DNA of 64,000 nucleotides. Source: Thermoplasmata archaeon (GTDB lineage: Archaea; Thermoplasmatota; Thermoplasmata; Lutacidiplasmatales; UBA184). The stretch is from NCBI GenBank assembly GCA_022750115.1, contig JAKIWI010000008.1, forward strand, positions 18,109 to 82,108, written 5' to 3'. Below are positions 34,950-44,221 of the stretch, one piece after another. The notes beneath the pieces are model-generated. The model searched no databases and was not told the origin of the DNA. It saw only the letters and a list, made by a program, of their open reading frames with translations. A program made the position numbers and the translations under genes. Each line of letters opens with the position of its first letter. Position 1 is the first letter of the stretch.

Positions 34950-36119
34950 GTGTACGCCACACCGTTCCCCGCAGTCCTGACCCCCGATTGGCTCCCGCCC
35001 GTTCTCCCCGACCGGACGCAGGAGCTCGCCCAGCTCGCTCGAATGCTCGGCGACCCGTATCCCGCCAGCCCGCCCCCCTGGGTGGCCTCCGTCGTGGGCC
35101 CGAGCGGAGCGGGCACGAGTGCCACGGCCCGCCTCGCCGCCCGGCGGCTTCTCGAGGCGATCCGGAGGGAAGCGGGTGGTACGGCGCCCGCCATGATCCG
35201 AGTCCGGGTCGCCGCGGCTCCCGGGACCGTCGGCGTCGCCGCTGGACTCCTCCAAGGTCTGGACAGCGGATTCGAGCCGCGAGGGTTTCCGGCGGCCGAG
35301 ATCCTCGCCGGATTCCTCCGTCGGCTCTGCCGGGACAACCGCCCTGCGATCGTCGTTCTCGACGACATCGGCCCCGATGCCCCCGACCTCGTGCCCGTTC
35401 TCAGGGCGCTGACGGCGCCCGCGCGATTCCTTCCGGAGGGCGTGGAGCAGGCTCCGCCGATCTGGACGATCCTTGCTGGCCGGGCCGACGTCACGGCAGC
35501 GTGGTCGCGCCTGAATAGGGCGGGGCTTCCCCGTGGGAACCGGGTAGAGCTCTCCCCCCCCACGCCCTCGGCGATCCGTTCGGCCATCCAGGACCGGGCA
35601 TCCCGCGCACTCGGGCGAGCCCCACCGGCGGACCTCGTTGAGAAGGTCGTCGCCCGAGCGCTTCGGGAAGACCGAGGCCTCGGTCGAGCCCTCGAGCTCC
35701 TCCGGCGCGAACTGCTCGGGACTCCTTCGCCCGGAACCATCCCCGCGGGCCCCGCCGGCGGACTCAGCCGAATTCGGGTGGAGCCACGGGTCTTCGCCGC
35801 CCTCGAACGGGCGACCCGCGGCCAGAGCGCGACGCTCGCCGAGATCCGAGCCTGGGAGGTCCGCCTCGCGGCCCGGGAAGGCGCCCGGCCGCTTCCCGCG
35901 ACCACGCTGTGGCGGCGGATGGTGCGGCTCCAAGCGGCGGGAGTCATTCGGAGGGACGTGCGACCCGGAGGCCCCGGAGGCACCCGCTCGACCGTGGAGC
36001 TCGTCGGTCCGGTGCCGTTCTACGCGCTCACGGACTCGGACCGAACTCGTCCAGGCGCTTCGGACCCGGCCGACGGGCCGGAGCGACGGCCGCTCGCGGA
36101 TCGCTGGGTGCCGGCGTAG
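34950..36119 (+). CDS. Orc1/Cdc6-like AAA+ protein with degenerate Walker A
   Basis: 389 residues. PDRTQELAQLARML at the N-terminus resembles the start of archaeal Orc1/Cdc6; the P-loop reads GPSGAGTSATA, lacking the Lys of GxxGxGK[S/T]. Walker B is AIVVLDDIG. A winged-helix domain near 275-375 (RVFAALERATRG, PATTLWRRMVRLQAAGVIRR) completes the Cdc6 plan. It may bind DNA without ATP switching or act as regulator. GTG 34950 is leaderless relative to the TATA at 34923. The 3' end overlaps the convergent helicase gene by 92 nt. Confidence 0.75.
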   Translation: MYATPFPAVLTPDWLPPVLPDRTQELAQLARMLGDPYPASPPPWVASVVGPSGAGTSATARLAARRLLEAIRREAGGTAPAMIRVRVAAAPGTVGVAAGLLQGLDSGFEPRGFPAAEILAGFLRRLCRDNRPAIVVLDDIGPDAPDLVPVLRALTAPARFLPEGVEQAPPIWTILAGRADVTAAWSRLNRAGLPRGNRVELSPPTPSAIRSAIQDRASRALGRAPPADLVEKVVARALREDRGLGRALELLRRELLGTPSPGTIPAGPAGGLSRIRVEPRVFAALERATRGQSATLAEIRAWEVRLAAREGARPLPATTLWRRMVRLQAAGVIRRDVRPGGPGGTRSTVELVGPVPFYALTDSDRTRPGASDPADGPERRPLADRWVPA

Positions 36120-38298
36120 GGGGATCCGGTCCGCGCGCCCCGGCGCGACGGCCGCCGACTTCGGCGAGGACGGCCTTCGCGAGCGGTCGGGACTTGAGGA
36201 TCGACTCGAGGCGTTCGACGCTCGCGCCCTTCAGCGCTTCGCGGTCGGAAAACCCCGCACGGAAGAGCGCGCGACCCCGCATGCGCCCGATCCCGCGGAG
36301 CCGCACCAGGTCGAGTAACTCCTCGTTCACCCCGTAACGGACGCGGAGCGAGAGCTCGTCGATCGATCGGGCGGCGCGTCGCTGGAATCGGACGGCGAGC
36401 CGGCTCGCCCCGAACAGAAGCCAGTCGGCGTCCTCGACCTTGGCCCGGACATCCCCTGCCCCGATCCCGTACTTCTCCGTGAGCTCGACGAGCGGCGTCT
36501 CCGAGACCCAGGCTTCGAGCACGCTCGCGGTCTTCAGGGTCGCGAGGAACAGGTCGAGGTCGAGTCGCAGCGGGTCCTCCTCGGGCTTGATCAGGAGTTC
36601 CGGCTCGAAATCCGTGAACTTGGCGAGCATGTCCGCCTCCTCGCCCCGGCGAAGGAACATCGGCGGAAGGTCGGGCGTGGCCGCCACCGCGGCCAGCAGC
36701 GAGAACGCCGACGGGTTCACGGGGGCGCGTTCGAGCGCCTGGCGGAGGACCACCGCGCTCATCGGGTCGAGGTAGAGCTCGCTCGTGAGGAGTCCGAAGG
36801 CCGTTGCGCGCAGCTCGGCGACCGGTTCGAGGAACTCGTGGTGCTCGAGGAACCTCCGGACGTTCTCGACGACGACGGAGAGTTCCCGGAGCTCGACCGT
36901 GTGTCCGAAAAAAGTGGCCGCGAAGAACTGCTCGAGCTCCGCCTCGTTCGAGACCTGCCCGCTCGCGACGAGGGCGAGCAGATGCATCCGGAGCGCGGGC
37001 TCCGCGGCGAGCCGGGATTGGACGCGCTCCGGGGGCGCCGAGAGGTAGTCGTCGAGGAACCGCTCGGCCTCCTCGGGGGTTCGGGCGAGAAGCAGAGCTT
37101 CGCCGGCGACATCGAAGCGTGGGCGGCCGGCACGGCCGCACATCTGCTGGATCTCCATCGCCGAGATCGGAGCCTGCATGCCGAGGCGGTCGTCGTAGCG
37201 GGTGGTGTCGCGGACGATGACCCGGCGGGCGGGGAGATTGATGCCGGCGGCCAGCGTCGGGGTCGCGACCAGCGCCTTCAGCACGCGGTCCTTGAACGCG
37301 CGCTCGACCACGCGTCGCTCCGGGTTCGTGAGCGAGGCGTTGTGGAACGCCACGCCGTCGGGGAGGAGGCTCGAAAGCCTCCGTGCCCCCTCGGTTTCCT
37401 CCTCCGAGACGGCGGAGAGGTCGTCCGCGGCAGCTCGAGCCGCGGTTTTCTCGGCCGGGCTCAACGTGGAGCGGACGGTAGAGGCGAGCGCCTGGGCGGT
37501 CTGGTCACTCGCACGGCGGGTGTTGACGAAGACGAGGGCCTGTCCGCCCCCTCGGATGACGTCGCGAACGAGTCGCGGCAGAGCCTCGGCCGTCCCGGGG
37601 ACCTCTCGGACGGAGAGGTCGGTGAACATGATCCGACCGTCGTGGTACACTCCGCTCTTCAGCGGAACCGGGCGGAAGTCGCTCGCGATGTGGGCCGCCT
37701 TGAGCCAGTCCGCGATCTCCTGAGAATTCCCGACGGTCGCCGAGAGGGCCACGACCTGGAGGTTGGGACGCATCCGGCGGAGCCGGGTCAGCGAGACCTC
37801 GAGCGTCGGTCCCCGGTCGGGGTCGCGCATCAGATGGACCTCGTCTGCGACGACGGCGCCGAGGCGCTCGAGCCAGGGAGCGCGCTTTCTCAGGAGGCTG
37901 TCGGCCTTCTCGCTCGTCGCGACCAGGATGTCGAGGCCGTCCAACGTTGCGTTGGAGAGGTCGAAGTCCCCGATGGAAAGCCCGACCTTGAACCCGAGCG
38001 GAGCGAACTCCTGGAGCTCGTCGAACTTCTCCTGAGCGAGCGCCCGCAACGGGACCAGGTAGAGGCCCGTGCCGCCCGCCCGGACGGCTCGCAAGAGCGC
38101 GAGGTAGGCGACGAGCGACTTCCCGCTCGCGGTAGGGCAGGCGAGGACGACGCTCTCGCCCCGGAGCACGGGCCCGAGCGCCTCGGCCTGGGGCGGATAC
38201 AGCGACGCGATGCCGTCGGCCTCCAAGACAGCCCGGACGTCGTCCGGGATCGGTACGGAGGTGAGCGGACGCCGCTCGTCCGAGGAAGTTGCGGGCAT
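36028..38298 (-). CDS. Hel308-like Ski2-family DNA helicase
   Basis: 756 residues. Motif I CPTASGKSL, motif II ADEVHLM (DEVH), motif III LSATVGN, motif IV LVFVNTRR, motif V ATPTLAAGINLPARR, motif VI QQMCGRAGR. A winged-helix, a ratchet domain and an HhH-like region (LRGIGRMRGRALFRAGF) follow as in Hel308, which unwinds forked DNA during repair and restart. The tail is an extra 45 Pro/Arg-rich residues ending KRLDEFGPSP, possibly a partner-binding peptide. This extra tail overlaps the convergent Orc1/Cdc6-like gene. Confidence 0.92.
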   Translation of the reverse strand: MPATSSDERRPLTSVPIPDDVRAVLEADGIASLYPPQAEALGPVLRGESVVLACPTASGKSLVAYLALLRAVRAGGTGLYLVPLRALAQEKFDELQEFAPLGFKVGLSIGDFDLSNATLDGLDILVATSEKADSLLRKRAPWLERLGAVVADEVHLMRDPDRGPTLEVSLTRLRRMRPNLQVVALSATVGNSQEIADWLKAAHIASDFRPVPLKSGVYHDGRIMFTDLSVREVPGTAEALPRLVRDVIRGGGQALVFVNTRRASDQTAQALASTVRSTLSPAEKTAARAAADDLSAVSEEETEGARRLSSLLPDGVAFHNASLTNPERRVVERAFKDRVLKALVATPTLAAGINLPARRVIVRDTTRYDDRLGMQAPISAMEIQQMCGRAGRPRFDVAGEALLLARTPEEAERFLDDYLSAPPERVQSRLAAEPALRMHLLALVASGQVSNEAELEQFFAATFFGHTVELRELSVVVENVRRFLEHHEFLEPVAELRATAFGLLTSELYLDPMSAVVLRQALERAPVNPSAFSLLAAVAATPDLPPMFLRRGEEADMLAKFTDFEPELLIKPEEDPLRLDLDLFLATLKTASVLEAWVSETPLVELTEKYGIGAGDVRAKVEDADWLLFGASRLAVRFQRRAARSIDELSLRVRYGVNEELLDLVRLRGIGRMRGRALFRAGFSDREALKGASVERLESILKSRPLAKAVLAEVGGRRAGARGPDPPTPAPSDPRAAVAPARRPGPKRLDEFGPSP

Positions 38299-38350
38299 GG
38301 GGCCGACCGAACCCCGTCGACCTGAAAGCCCTTGACCGAGCCCGGGGCAG

Positions 38351-39481
38351 TCAGCGACCGACGAGCGCGCGCCCGAGGATCAGTTCCTGGATCTCGGTCG
38401 TGCCTTCCACGATCGGGAAGACGCGCGCATCCCGGAGGATGCGCTCTGCCGGCGCGCCAGCGCGTGCGCCGGCCGGTCCCCAGACGTCGACGGCGTGGCT
38501 CGCGATCGACACCGCGGCCTCGCTGGCAAAGAGCTTCGCGGCCGACGCCACGTCCTCGTAGGGTCCGCCCGAGTCCTTCGCCGCGGCGGCCTCGGCGACC
38601 AGGGCGCTGGCCGCGCGGTACGTCGTGAACGCCCGCGCGACATCCCCCCGTCGAGCATCGGTCGGGGACGCTGCCGCACCCGCTTGCATCGTCTCCAGTG
38701 CCGCTCGAGCTACGCCGAGCGCGCAGGAAGCGATCCCGACGCGCCCCGCGGTGAGCGCTGAGAGGGCGATTCGAAGTCCTTGGCCCTCCGCCCCCAAGAG
38801 ATTGTTCGACGGGACCTTTGCGTCCTGGAACACGAGTTCATTCGTCTCGCTCCCCCGAAGCCCGAGTTTGTCGAGCTTCTGGGCGCTCGATGCACCCGGG
38901 GTGCCCTTCTGAATCAAGAAAGCGGAGATTCCGTGGCTCCCGAGGTTCGTGTCGTGGGTCGCGAACCCCAGAACGAGGTCCGCCCGCGCGCCGTTGGTGA
39001 TGAACATCTTCGCCCCGTTGAGGACGAACGAGTCGCCGTCGCGGCGGTACCGGGCGCCGATGTGCGCGGCATCGGAGCCCGCCGACGACTCAGTCAGAGC
39101 GAACGCGCCGAGCCAGCGGCCGGCGGCGAGCGGACGCAACAGCCGCTCCTTCTGCTCCGACGTCCCGTGGGCCAGGATCGGATGGGCGCAGACCGAAAGG
39201 TGCACCGAGAGAAGGACGGCGACCGCGGGGCTCGCCGCCGCGAGCTCCTCAAGAACCCCGGAGATCGCCGCGGTGCTACCGTCCCGACCGTCCCACTCGG
39301 GGGGAATGCCGAGCCCGAAAAAACCCGACGACTTGAGGCGGTCGACGAGGGATTCGGGCAATCGATCGTCGCGGTCGATTGCGGCTGCCGCCGGCCGAAT
39401 TACCTCATCTGCGAGTGAGCGCGCCCTCTGACGCCAGCCGAGGGCCTCCGCATCGGGTTCGCGGACCACGCGCCGCTGCAC
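38351..39481 (-). CDS. acyl-CoA dehydrogenase
   Basis: 376 residues with the full family build: helical N-domain, middle beta domain with FALTESSAGSDA and GAKMFITNGARADL, then the C-terminal four-helix domain with GVARAALE and VWGPAGARAGAPAERILRDARVFPIVEGTTEIQ (quoted pieces: AERILRDAR, IVEGTTEIQ) that carries the region of the catalytic Glu and FAD contact. It oxidises acyl-CoA thioesters; chain length is not predictable. GTG at 39481 is chosen as a compact start; the frame runs further upstream into the divergent RqcH gene. Confidence 0.92.
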   Translation of the reverse strand: MQRRVVREPDAEALGWRQRARSLADEVIRPAAAAIDRDDRLPESLVDRLKSSGFFGLGIPPEWDGRDGSTAAISGVLEELAAASPAVAVLLSVHLSVCAHPILAHGTSEQKERLLRPLAAGRWLGAFALTESSAGSDAAHIGARYRRDGDSFVLNGAKMFITNGARADLVLGFATHDTNLGSHGISAFLIQKGTPGASSAQKLDKLGLRGSETNELVFQDAKVPSNNLLGAEGQGLRIALSALTAGRVGIASCALGVARAALETMQAGAAASPTDARRGDVARAFTTYRAASALVAEAAAAKDSGGPYEDVASAAKLFASEAAVSIASHAVDVWGPAGARAGAPAERILRDARVFPIVEGTTEIQELILGRALVGR

Positions 39482-39538
39482 GTTCGATGACTCTAAAGAC
39501 CTGACACCTGCTCGTCGGATGAGAGGAGATTGGCTTCG

Positions 39539-41440
39539 ATGGTCGAGGAACTCCTCGCGGCGAAGGACCGGTTCACCTCGCTCGACACGCTCGCCGTGGC
39601 ACGCGAACTCCGGGCCCTCGGAAGGGCGCACGTCGACAAGGCGTTCGACATCGGCCCGGGGCGGTTCGGGATCAGCTTCCGGGCCCCTGGGCTCGGAAAG
39701 CGCATCCTCGTTCTTCGCCCCGGTCAGTACGTCGCCCTGCTCGGGAGCCTCACGGAGAGGGATGAGGAGCTCACGCCGATTAGCCGCGAGCTTCGGCGCG
39801 TTCTCGGCGGTGCCGCCCTCTCGGACGTCTCCGACCCGGGGGGGGAGCGGTACCTCGAGGCCGCCCTGACTCGCGGCGACGCCGAGGGACCCCTGCTCCT
39901 CGGAGTGGAGCTGTTCGCTCCCGGCAATCTGCTCGTCGCAAAGGAGGGGAAGCTCGTGGTTGTCTCGCATCCCAAGACCTGGTCGAAGCGAACCGTTCGG
40001 GTCGGCGCCCCGTTCACCCGGCCTCCCGGGCGGACCAATCCGTGGGAGCTGGATGCCGCCGGGATCGAGTCGCTGCTTCGGGCGTCGCGGACCGATCGCG
40101 CGAGCACGCTCGCAGCCCGGCTCGGCCTAGGGGGAACACTGGCCGAGGAGATCCTGGCCCGGGTCGGGTCGCCGGGGGAGACACCCGCCTCCTCCGGGGT
40201 CGAGGAGTTCGCCCCGCTCGTCCATCGGGCGCTCGCGGACCTCCGGGGAGAGGTCGGAGAGCAACCGAAAGGGTACCAGTACTCGGTCGACGGGGTCGCC
40301 GTCGACGTAGTCCCGTTCGAATCCCGAAGGCTGACAGGCCGTCCGTCGGTCGCGGTGGAGGTCTTTGAGTCGTTTTCGGAGGCTGCTCACCGGTACTTCG
40401 ATTCCCGCACGGAGCAACCCGCGCCCGCCGACGACGCGGTGAACCAGAAGCTCGAGGAGTGGCGCCGACAGCGGCTACAACAGGAGCGAGCCGTCGACGA
40501 ACTACGGACTCAGGCGGCCTCGTTGACCCGTCGTGCGGACCTCCTGCTCGCCCACTTCCCGGAGGTCGAGCGCCAGCTGGCCTCGGCCTCACCCTCGACG
40601 GATGAGCCGACGCTCGTCACCGTCGAGGATCAGGCGATTCCGGTCCCACGGGGCACATCGATTCGGACCGCGGCGCAGTCCCTCTACACAGAAGCGAAGC
40701 GCGTTCAAGCGAAACTGGCCGGAGCGACGGCCGCGTTGGGGGAGTCGGAACAGCGCCTTGCCCGGTCGGCCGAGGCGCTCCTTCTGGAAGCGCCGAAACG
40801 CGCCGCCCGCGCGGCGTCGCCCCGTCGGACGCCGAAATGGTACGAGCGCTACCGTTGGTTCCGGACGTCTGAGGGCTTGCTCGTGATCGGAGGCAGGGAC
40901 GCGGCGACGAACGACCTGATCGTGAAACGCTACCTCCGTCCGGGCGACAAGTACGTTCATGCCGACATCCACGGGGCACCGAGCGTCATCGTGAAACACG
41001 CGGCGCCTGGGGAGCCCGCGGGAGGCGAGGCATCGGTCGAGGAGGCGTGTCAGTGGGGCGTGGCGTTTTCCAAGGCTTGGCGCGCCGGCTTGCCGAGCGC
41101 TTCGGCGTTCGCGGTCGAGGCCGACCAAGTCTCCAAGTCCGCCGGCACGGGCGAGTTCGTCCCTCGAGGAGCTTGGGTCATTCACGGCAGCAAGACGATT
41201 CTCAAGGACCTCCCCCTCGAGCTCGGGCTGGGCACGGTCACGGACGGCGGAGAAACGGTCTGGCTGGCGGCGCCACCGCGCGCGCTGGTTCGGGGAGGAC
41301 AGCTCCTTTTTCTGATGACACCGGGGCCCGAGCGAGATCGCGCAACTCGTGAAATCGAGCTTTCGCGCGAATCGGGGGTCCCCCGCGACCGACTTCAGTC
41401 ACTGTTGCCCGCGGGCGGTCTTGTGTTCCGCCGCGCGTAG
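39539..41440 (+). CDS. rqcH: Rqc2 homologue RqcH (NFACT protein)
   Basis: 633 residues. NFACT-N domain (about 1-180, with DKAFDIGPGRFGISFRAPG), HhH linker, a coiled coil (about 300-350, QKLEEWRRQRLQQERAVDEL), and NFACT-R domain with WYERYRWFRTSEGLLVIGGRDAATND (quoted in part: WYERYRWF, LLVIGGRDAATND) and KYVHADIHGAPSVIVKH. It recognises peptidyl-tRNA on split 50S subunits and adds C-terminal tails in quality control. A GAGAGGAGA ribosome-binding site lies about 10 nt before ATG 39539, stronger than for most genes here. Confidence 0.93.
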   Translation: MVEELLAAKDRFTSLDTLAVARELRALGRAHVDKAFDIGPGRFGISFRAPGLGKRILVLRPGQYVALLGSLTERDEELTPISRELRRVLGGAALSDVSDPGGERYLEAALTRGDAEGPLLLGVELFAPGNLLVAKEGKLVVVSHPKTWSKRTVRVGAPFTRPPGRTNPWELDAAGIESLLRASRTDRASTLAARLGLGGTLAEEILARVGSPGETPASSGVEEFAPLVHRALADLRGEVGEQPKGYQYSVDGVAVDVVPFESRRLTGRPSVAVEVFESFSEAAHRYFDSRTEQPAPADDAVNQKLEEWRRQRLQQERAVDELRTQAASLTRRADLLLAHFPEVERQLASASPSTDEPTLVTVEDQAIPVPRGTSIRTAAQSLYTEAKRVQAKLAGATAALGESEQRLARSAEALLLEAPKRAARAASPRRTPKWYERYRWFRTSEGLLVIGGRDAATNDLIVKRYLRPGDKYVHADIHGAPSVIVKHAAPGEPAGGEASVEEACQWGVAFSKAWRAGLPSASAFAVEADQVSKSAGTGEFVPRGAWVIHGSKTILKDLPLELGLGTVTDGGETVWLAAPPRALVRGGQLLFLMTPGPERDRATREIELSRESGVPRDRLQSLLPAGGLVFRRA

Positions 41441-42081
41441 ACGCGCTGAACCTGGCTGGCCGGGAAGCTGTCCTCGGGGTGGCGCCAAGTCCGGCCGTTC
41501 GCTCGCATTCCGGAGATGTGCCATTTTCGTCCGTCCACCGTGATCAGGGCTCCGACGACAATCCTTGTCTCCGGGGAGATTGTGATGCGGGCCGAGCTTG
41601 TGCGGCGTCCGTCGACTAGCGAGAACTTCACGACGGCACCCTCGTCGGGGGTGAGCCAGACCGTTCGGACCTCACGGGCCATCGCCGTTCGGACCGAACG
41701 CCCATCCAGGCGGTCGAGCTTGTGGATCAATGCTGGCGCGGCCCGCTCGGGCATCCGCTCACCCACAGTGAGCTGCTCGTCCGCCGGCAGCGATCGAACC
41801 TTCCGCTGAGATGTCGCTCCATCCGAGACGATCTCGGCGAGCACATGCTGCCGGCGAGTCGGCGTTTGGAAACGGTGGGTGGTGTGGCACGTCCTACAGC
41901 GCGCGAGGCCCGAAACACCCTTCCCGGTGCCGGGGTCCATTCGGACAATGCGATGCGGAGTTTCCGCCCCGCACACGTCACACAGCAGTGTTGCGGCGTG
42001 AACGCTTGCTCCGGTTGGAGCAGCTGCCGGGGAATCACGAACTCTCTCCGTCACGTTGGCGCCTTCACTTTCCCCCACCAT
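41395..42081 (-). CDS. HVO_0476-like zinc-finger protein
   Basis: 228 residues. A zinc ribbon near residues 33-65 has CDVCG and CRTCH. The rest is beta-rich, with EVRTVWLTPDEG and ISPETRIVVGALITVDGRKWHISGM (strands ISPET, IVVGALITV, KWHISGM), ending in a basic tail. Length and zinc ribbon position match the archaeal HVO_0476 family, whose role is not known; RNA or ribosome binding is conceivable. It overlaps the 3' end of rqcH by 46 nt on the other strand. Confidence 0.72.
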   Translation of the reverse strand: MVGESEGANVTERVRDSPAAAPTGASVHAATLLCDVCGAETPHRIVRMDPGTGKGVSGLARCRTCHTTHRFQTPTRRQHVLAEIVSDGATSQRKVRSLPADEQLTVGERMPERAAPALIHKLDRLDGRSVRTAMAREVRTVWLTPDEGAVVKFSLVDGRRTSSARITISPETRIVVGALITVDGRKWHISGMRANGRTWRHPEDSFPASQVQRVYARRNTRPPAGNSD

Positions 42082-42274
42082 ACCGCCATCTAAGTGTAAT
42101 CAGCTCCACCTCCCCGACAACAAGTGGCAGAGCCGGGGCTTTGGCGCGGGAGCAAGCCGGCGGGCGTTTTCGAACTTGGCCACTGAAATGTGTCGACCAC
42201 GGGGCGAAGGCCCGGCACCGTTGAAAACGCTCCCCTTTGCAAGACCGAGAGGTACCCCAGACGGGTCTCCCGCT

Positions 42275-43318
42275 TCAGACACGGGTCCAGACGCCGCTGG
42301 AGAACGACCATGATTGATCGTGGGTGACCCTGCTGCCAGAGTTCAGTTCAACAATCACGACAGCGCTTGCAACCGGATTATAGGATTCAGCGACCGGGCC
42401 CGTGGGCGGCGGTGCGCTTGGAGGGAAAACTCGCGTCCAATTTCCGCCCGAGAACTCCCAGGTATCATTCCGCCAAGAGCCGCCATGGAGCCCTCCGAAG
42501 AGGACAACGTATCCGGCTTTGAAGTCGAACACCAGCGCCCCGGGGATGCCCGCGGGGGGAGAGTGCGCGTTCGTGATGTTTCTCCAAGTCCCGTGCGAGA
42601 ACGCCCATGTGTCATTCAAGGGCAATGTCGCGCGCCCGTGGCCGCCAAAGAGCACCACATAGCCGTCTTTCGCGTCGTATGTCATGGCTGCATACTTGCG
42701 GGCCGTCGGAGAATGTGTGAGATTGCCGATCGCAATCCTGCTCCAGTTACCCCCGGAGAACTGCCAGGTGTCGTTCCTTAGCCACCCCGCCCTGGTTTCG
42801 CCCCCGAAGAAAATTACTTTCCCGCTTCCGGAGTCGAATGCCATGGCGGGACCGATTTGCCGCTCCGGCGCGATCGGGGTAATCAGCCGAGTCCAGTTTC
42901 CTGCCACAAACGACCAGCTGTCGTTCAAGCCGCCGTTGACAGACGGGCTGTTACCCCGCCCGCCGAAGAGGAGGACGTAGCCGTCTCTATCATCGTACGC
43001 CATCGCACCGTAGCCTCGAGCAGGAGGCGAGGTAACCGGGTGCAGCTGAATCCAATGTCCGGCCTGCCGAATCCACGTCTCGTTCGAATAGAACGATCCG
43101 TTGCCAGTGCCGACGTTCGCTCCCCCGAAGAGCACCAAGTAGCCGTCCCTTGCATCGTACGCCATGCTCGCCGCGTCCACGGGGGGGAGGACTGTGACCG
43201 AAAGGGGCAGGTTCGCTGCCGCTGAGGGGTGCGATGGTGCTGCAAATGTGGGCACCGTCGTGAGAAGCAGAAAGACAGCTCCGAAAGCGAGACTGGAATG
43301 GACGAGGCTATTCCGCAT
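42275..43318 (-). CDS. secreted kelch-repeat protein
   Basis: 347 residues. Signal peptide (SLAFGAVFLLLTTVPTFAA), then six to seven kelch-type repeats: MAYDARDGYLVLFGGA, MAYDDRDGYVLLFGG, MAFDSGSGKVIFFGG, MTYDAKDGYVVLFGG, LVFDFKAGYVVLFGG, alternating with NDTWxFSGGNWT. These build a beta-propeller of galactose-oxidase shape; Cys-Tyr cofactor residues of that enzyme are not present, so a binding role is more likely. No membrane anchor. ATG at 43318 gives the proper signal peptide. Confidence 0.85.
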   Translation of the reverse strand: MRNSLVHSSLAFGAVFLLLTTVPTFAAPSHPSAAANLPLSVTVLPPVDAASMAYDARDGYLVLFGGANVGTGNGSFYSNETWIRQAGHWIQLHPVTSPPARGYGAMAYDDRDGYVLLFGGRGNSPSVNGGLNDSWSFVAGNWTRLITPIAPERQIGPAMAFDSGSGKVIFFGGETRAGWLRNDTWQFSGGNWSRIAIGNLTHSPTARKYAAMTYDAKDGYVVLFGGHGRATLPLNDTWAFSHGTWRNITNAHSPPAGIPGALVFDFKAGYVVLFGGLHGGSWRNDTWEFSGGNWTRVFPPSAPPPTGPVAESYNPVASAVVIVELNSGSRVTHDQSWSFSSGVWTRV

Positions 43319-43444
43319 GAGCCGAGGAGCCGGGCGAAGCGCTGACTTTGAGGCATTAAGCCAGGAGGTGCCTGTTCCACACCGGGCTGCCGAATCAGAC
43401 TCAGCGGAACGGCCCAAAGGGAATGGTTAGACCCCAGTTCAATC

Positions 43445-43550
43445 GCGGTTAGAGTTCCGACCTCCCGAGGCGTGGGTACAACCGCCTCCAGCGCGGTTTG
43501 GCTACGGTCAAGCGAACCGCGGCTCGCGGTTAGACTTGGGACTTTTGGAG
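43445..43550 (-). repeat. repeat family R2, copy c
   Basis: Reverse strand: CTCCAAAAGTCCCAAGTC, TAACCGCG, GGCGGTTGTACCCACGCC, then a second half-unit AGGTCGGAACTCTAACCGCG. It occupies most of the 295-nt gap between the kelch gene and the gene at 43614. Confidence 0.65.
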
Positions 43551-43613
43551 AACTGTTCGGTTAGGCTAATCGGGACTCTGCCCCGGCTCGGGAAGTTGAC
43601 GCCGGCCGCGTTC

Positions 43614-44087
43614 TCAGGCCCACCACCACGGCGTTGGGTGCAGGATGAGGGGGGAGGCGAGCACGACGAACGGGCTCGCCGTGGCGGTCGCATTCTCCCA
43701 CACAAGACGGTAGGTTCCAGACCCCGCCGAGTAGTTGAAAGACTGGCTCCTCACGTTGGATTGACCCGCCCAGAGTGGCGTCCCTGAGCATCGAACGTCG
43801 TACGGGCCGGGCGCGTTGTTGCCGACGTTACAACTTGATGCCCGGAAGAGGTATGAGGTGAAGGGATAGGTGCCCGAACCGCCGTTCTCCCAACTCCCGC
43901 TCAGATGCCCCGGGCGGTCGAGATAGAACTGAACCGAGAAGTTCCGGGCGCCCAAATCTCCGTTCGTGATGAGCTCAGTTGGGATGATCGTAAGCGCTTC
44001 GGTCTCGCTAATCTCCAGCTCGACAACGATGAGTATCGCCGCGACTGCGACGGAGATTGCGACGGCGACGATCGCCCAGCGTCTCAC
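43614..44087 (-). CDS. single-pass anchored surface protein
   Basis: 157 residues, not recognised. N-terminal membrane helix (WAIVAVAISVAVAAILIVVEL) with two Arg before it, then an outside beta domain with two Cys (SSCNVGNN, RCSGTPLW) and sequons. The fold pattern (LSGSWENGG, YRLVWENATA) resembles small carbohydrate-binding or adhesion sandwiches. Ends WWWA. Confidence 0.55.
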   Translation of the reverse strand: MRRWAIVAVAISVAVAAILIVVELEISETEALTIIPTELITNGDLGARNFSVQFYLDRPGHLSGSWENGGSGTYPFTSYLFRASSCNVGNNAPGPYDVRCSGTPLWAGQSNVRSQSFNYSAGSGTYRLVWENATATASPFVVLASPLILHPTPWWWA

Positions 44088-44221
44088 GATGCGCTCCGGT
44101 GCACCCCCGAGATAGGTCCCTGGTTCTTCAGCGTTGGCAATCCCCGCCTTTCAGAAGGGTCCGCCGCCCGAGAGCGGAGCGCCTGCGGTGGCAAGGGACC
44201 CGTTTGGGCAAGCGAATCAGT

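Noticed and set aside
43385..43396. GGGCTGCCGAATC, similar to the 3' end of tRNA-Pro, as a possible att site for the second accessory region
   Set aside because: The match needs a gap and covers only about a dozen bases, unlike the exact 17-mer of the tRNA-Arg island.
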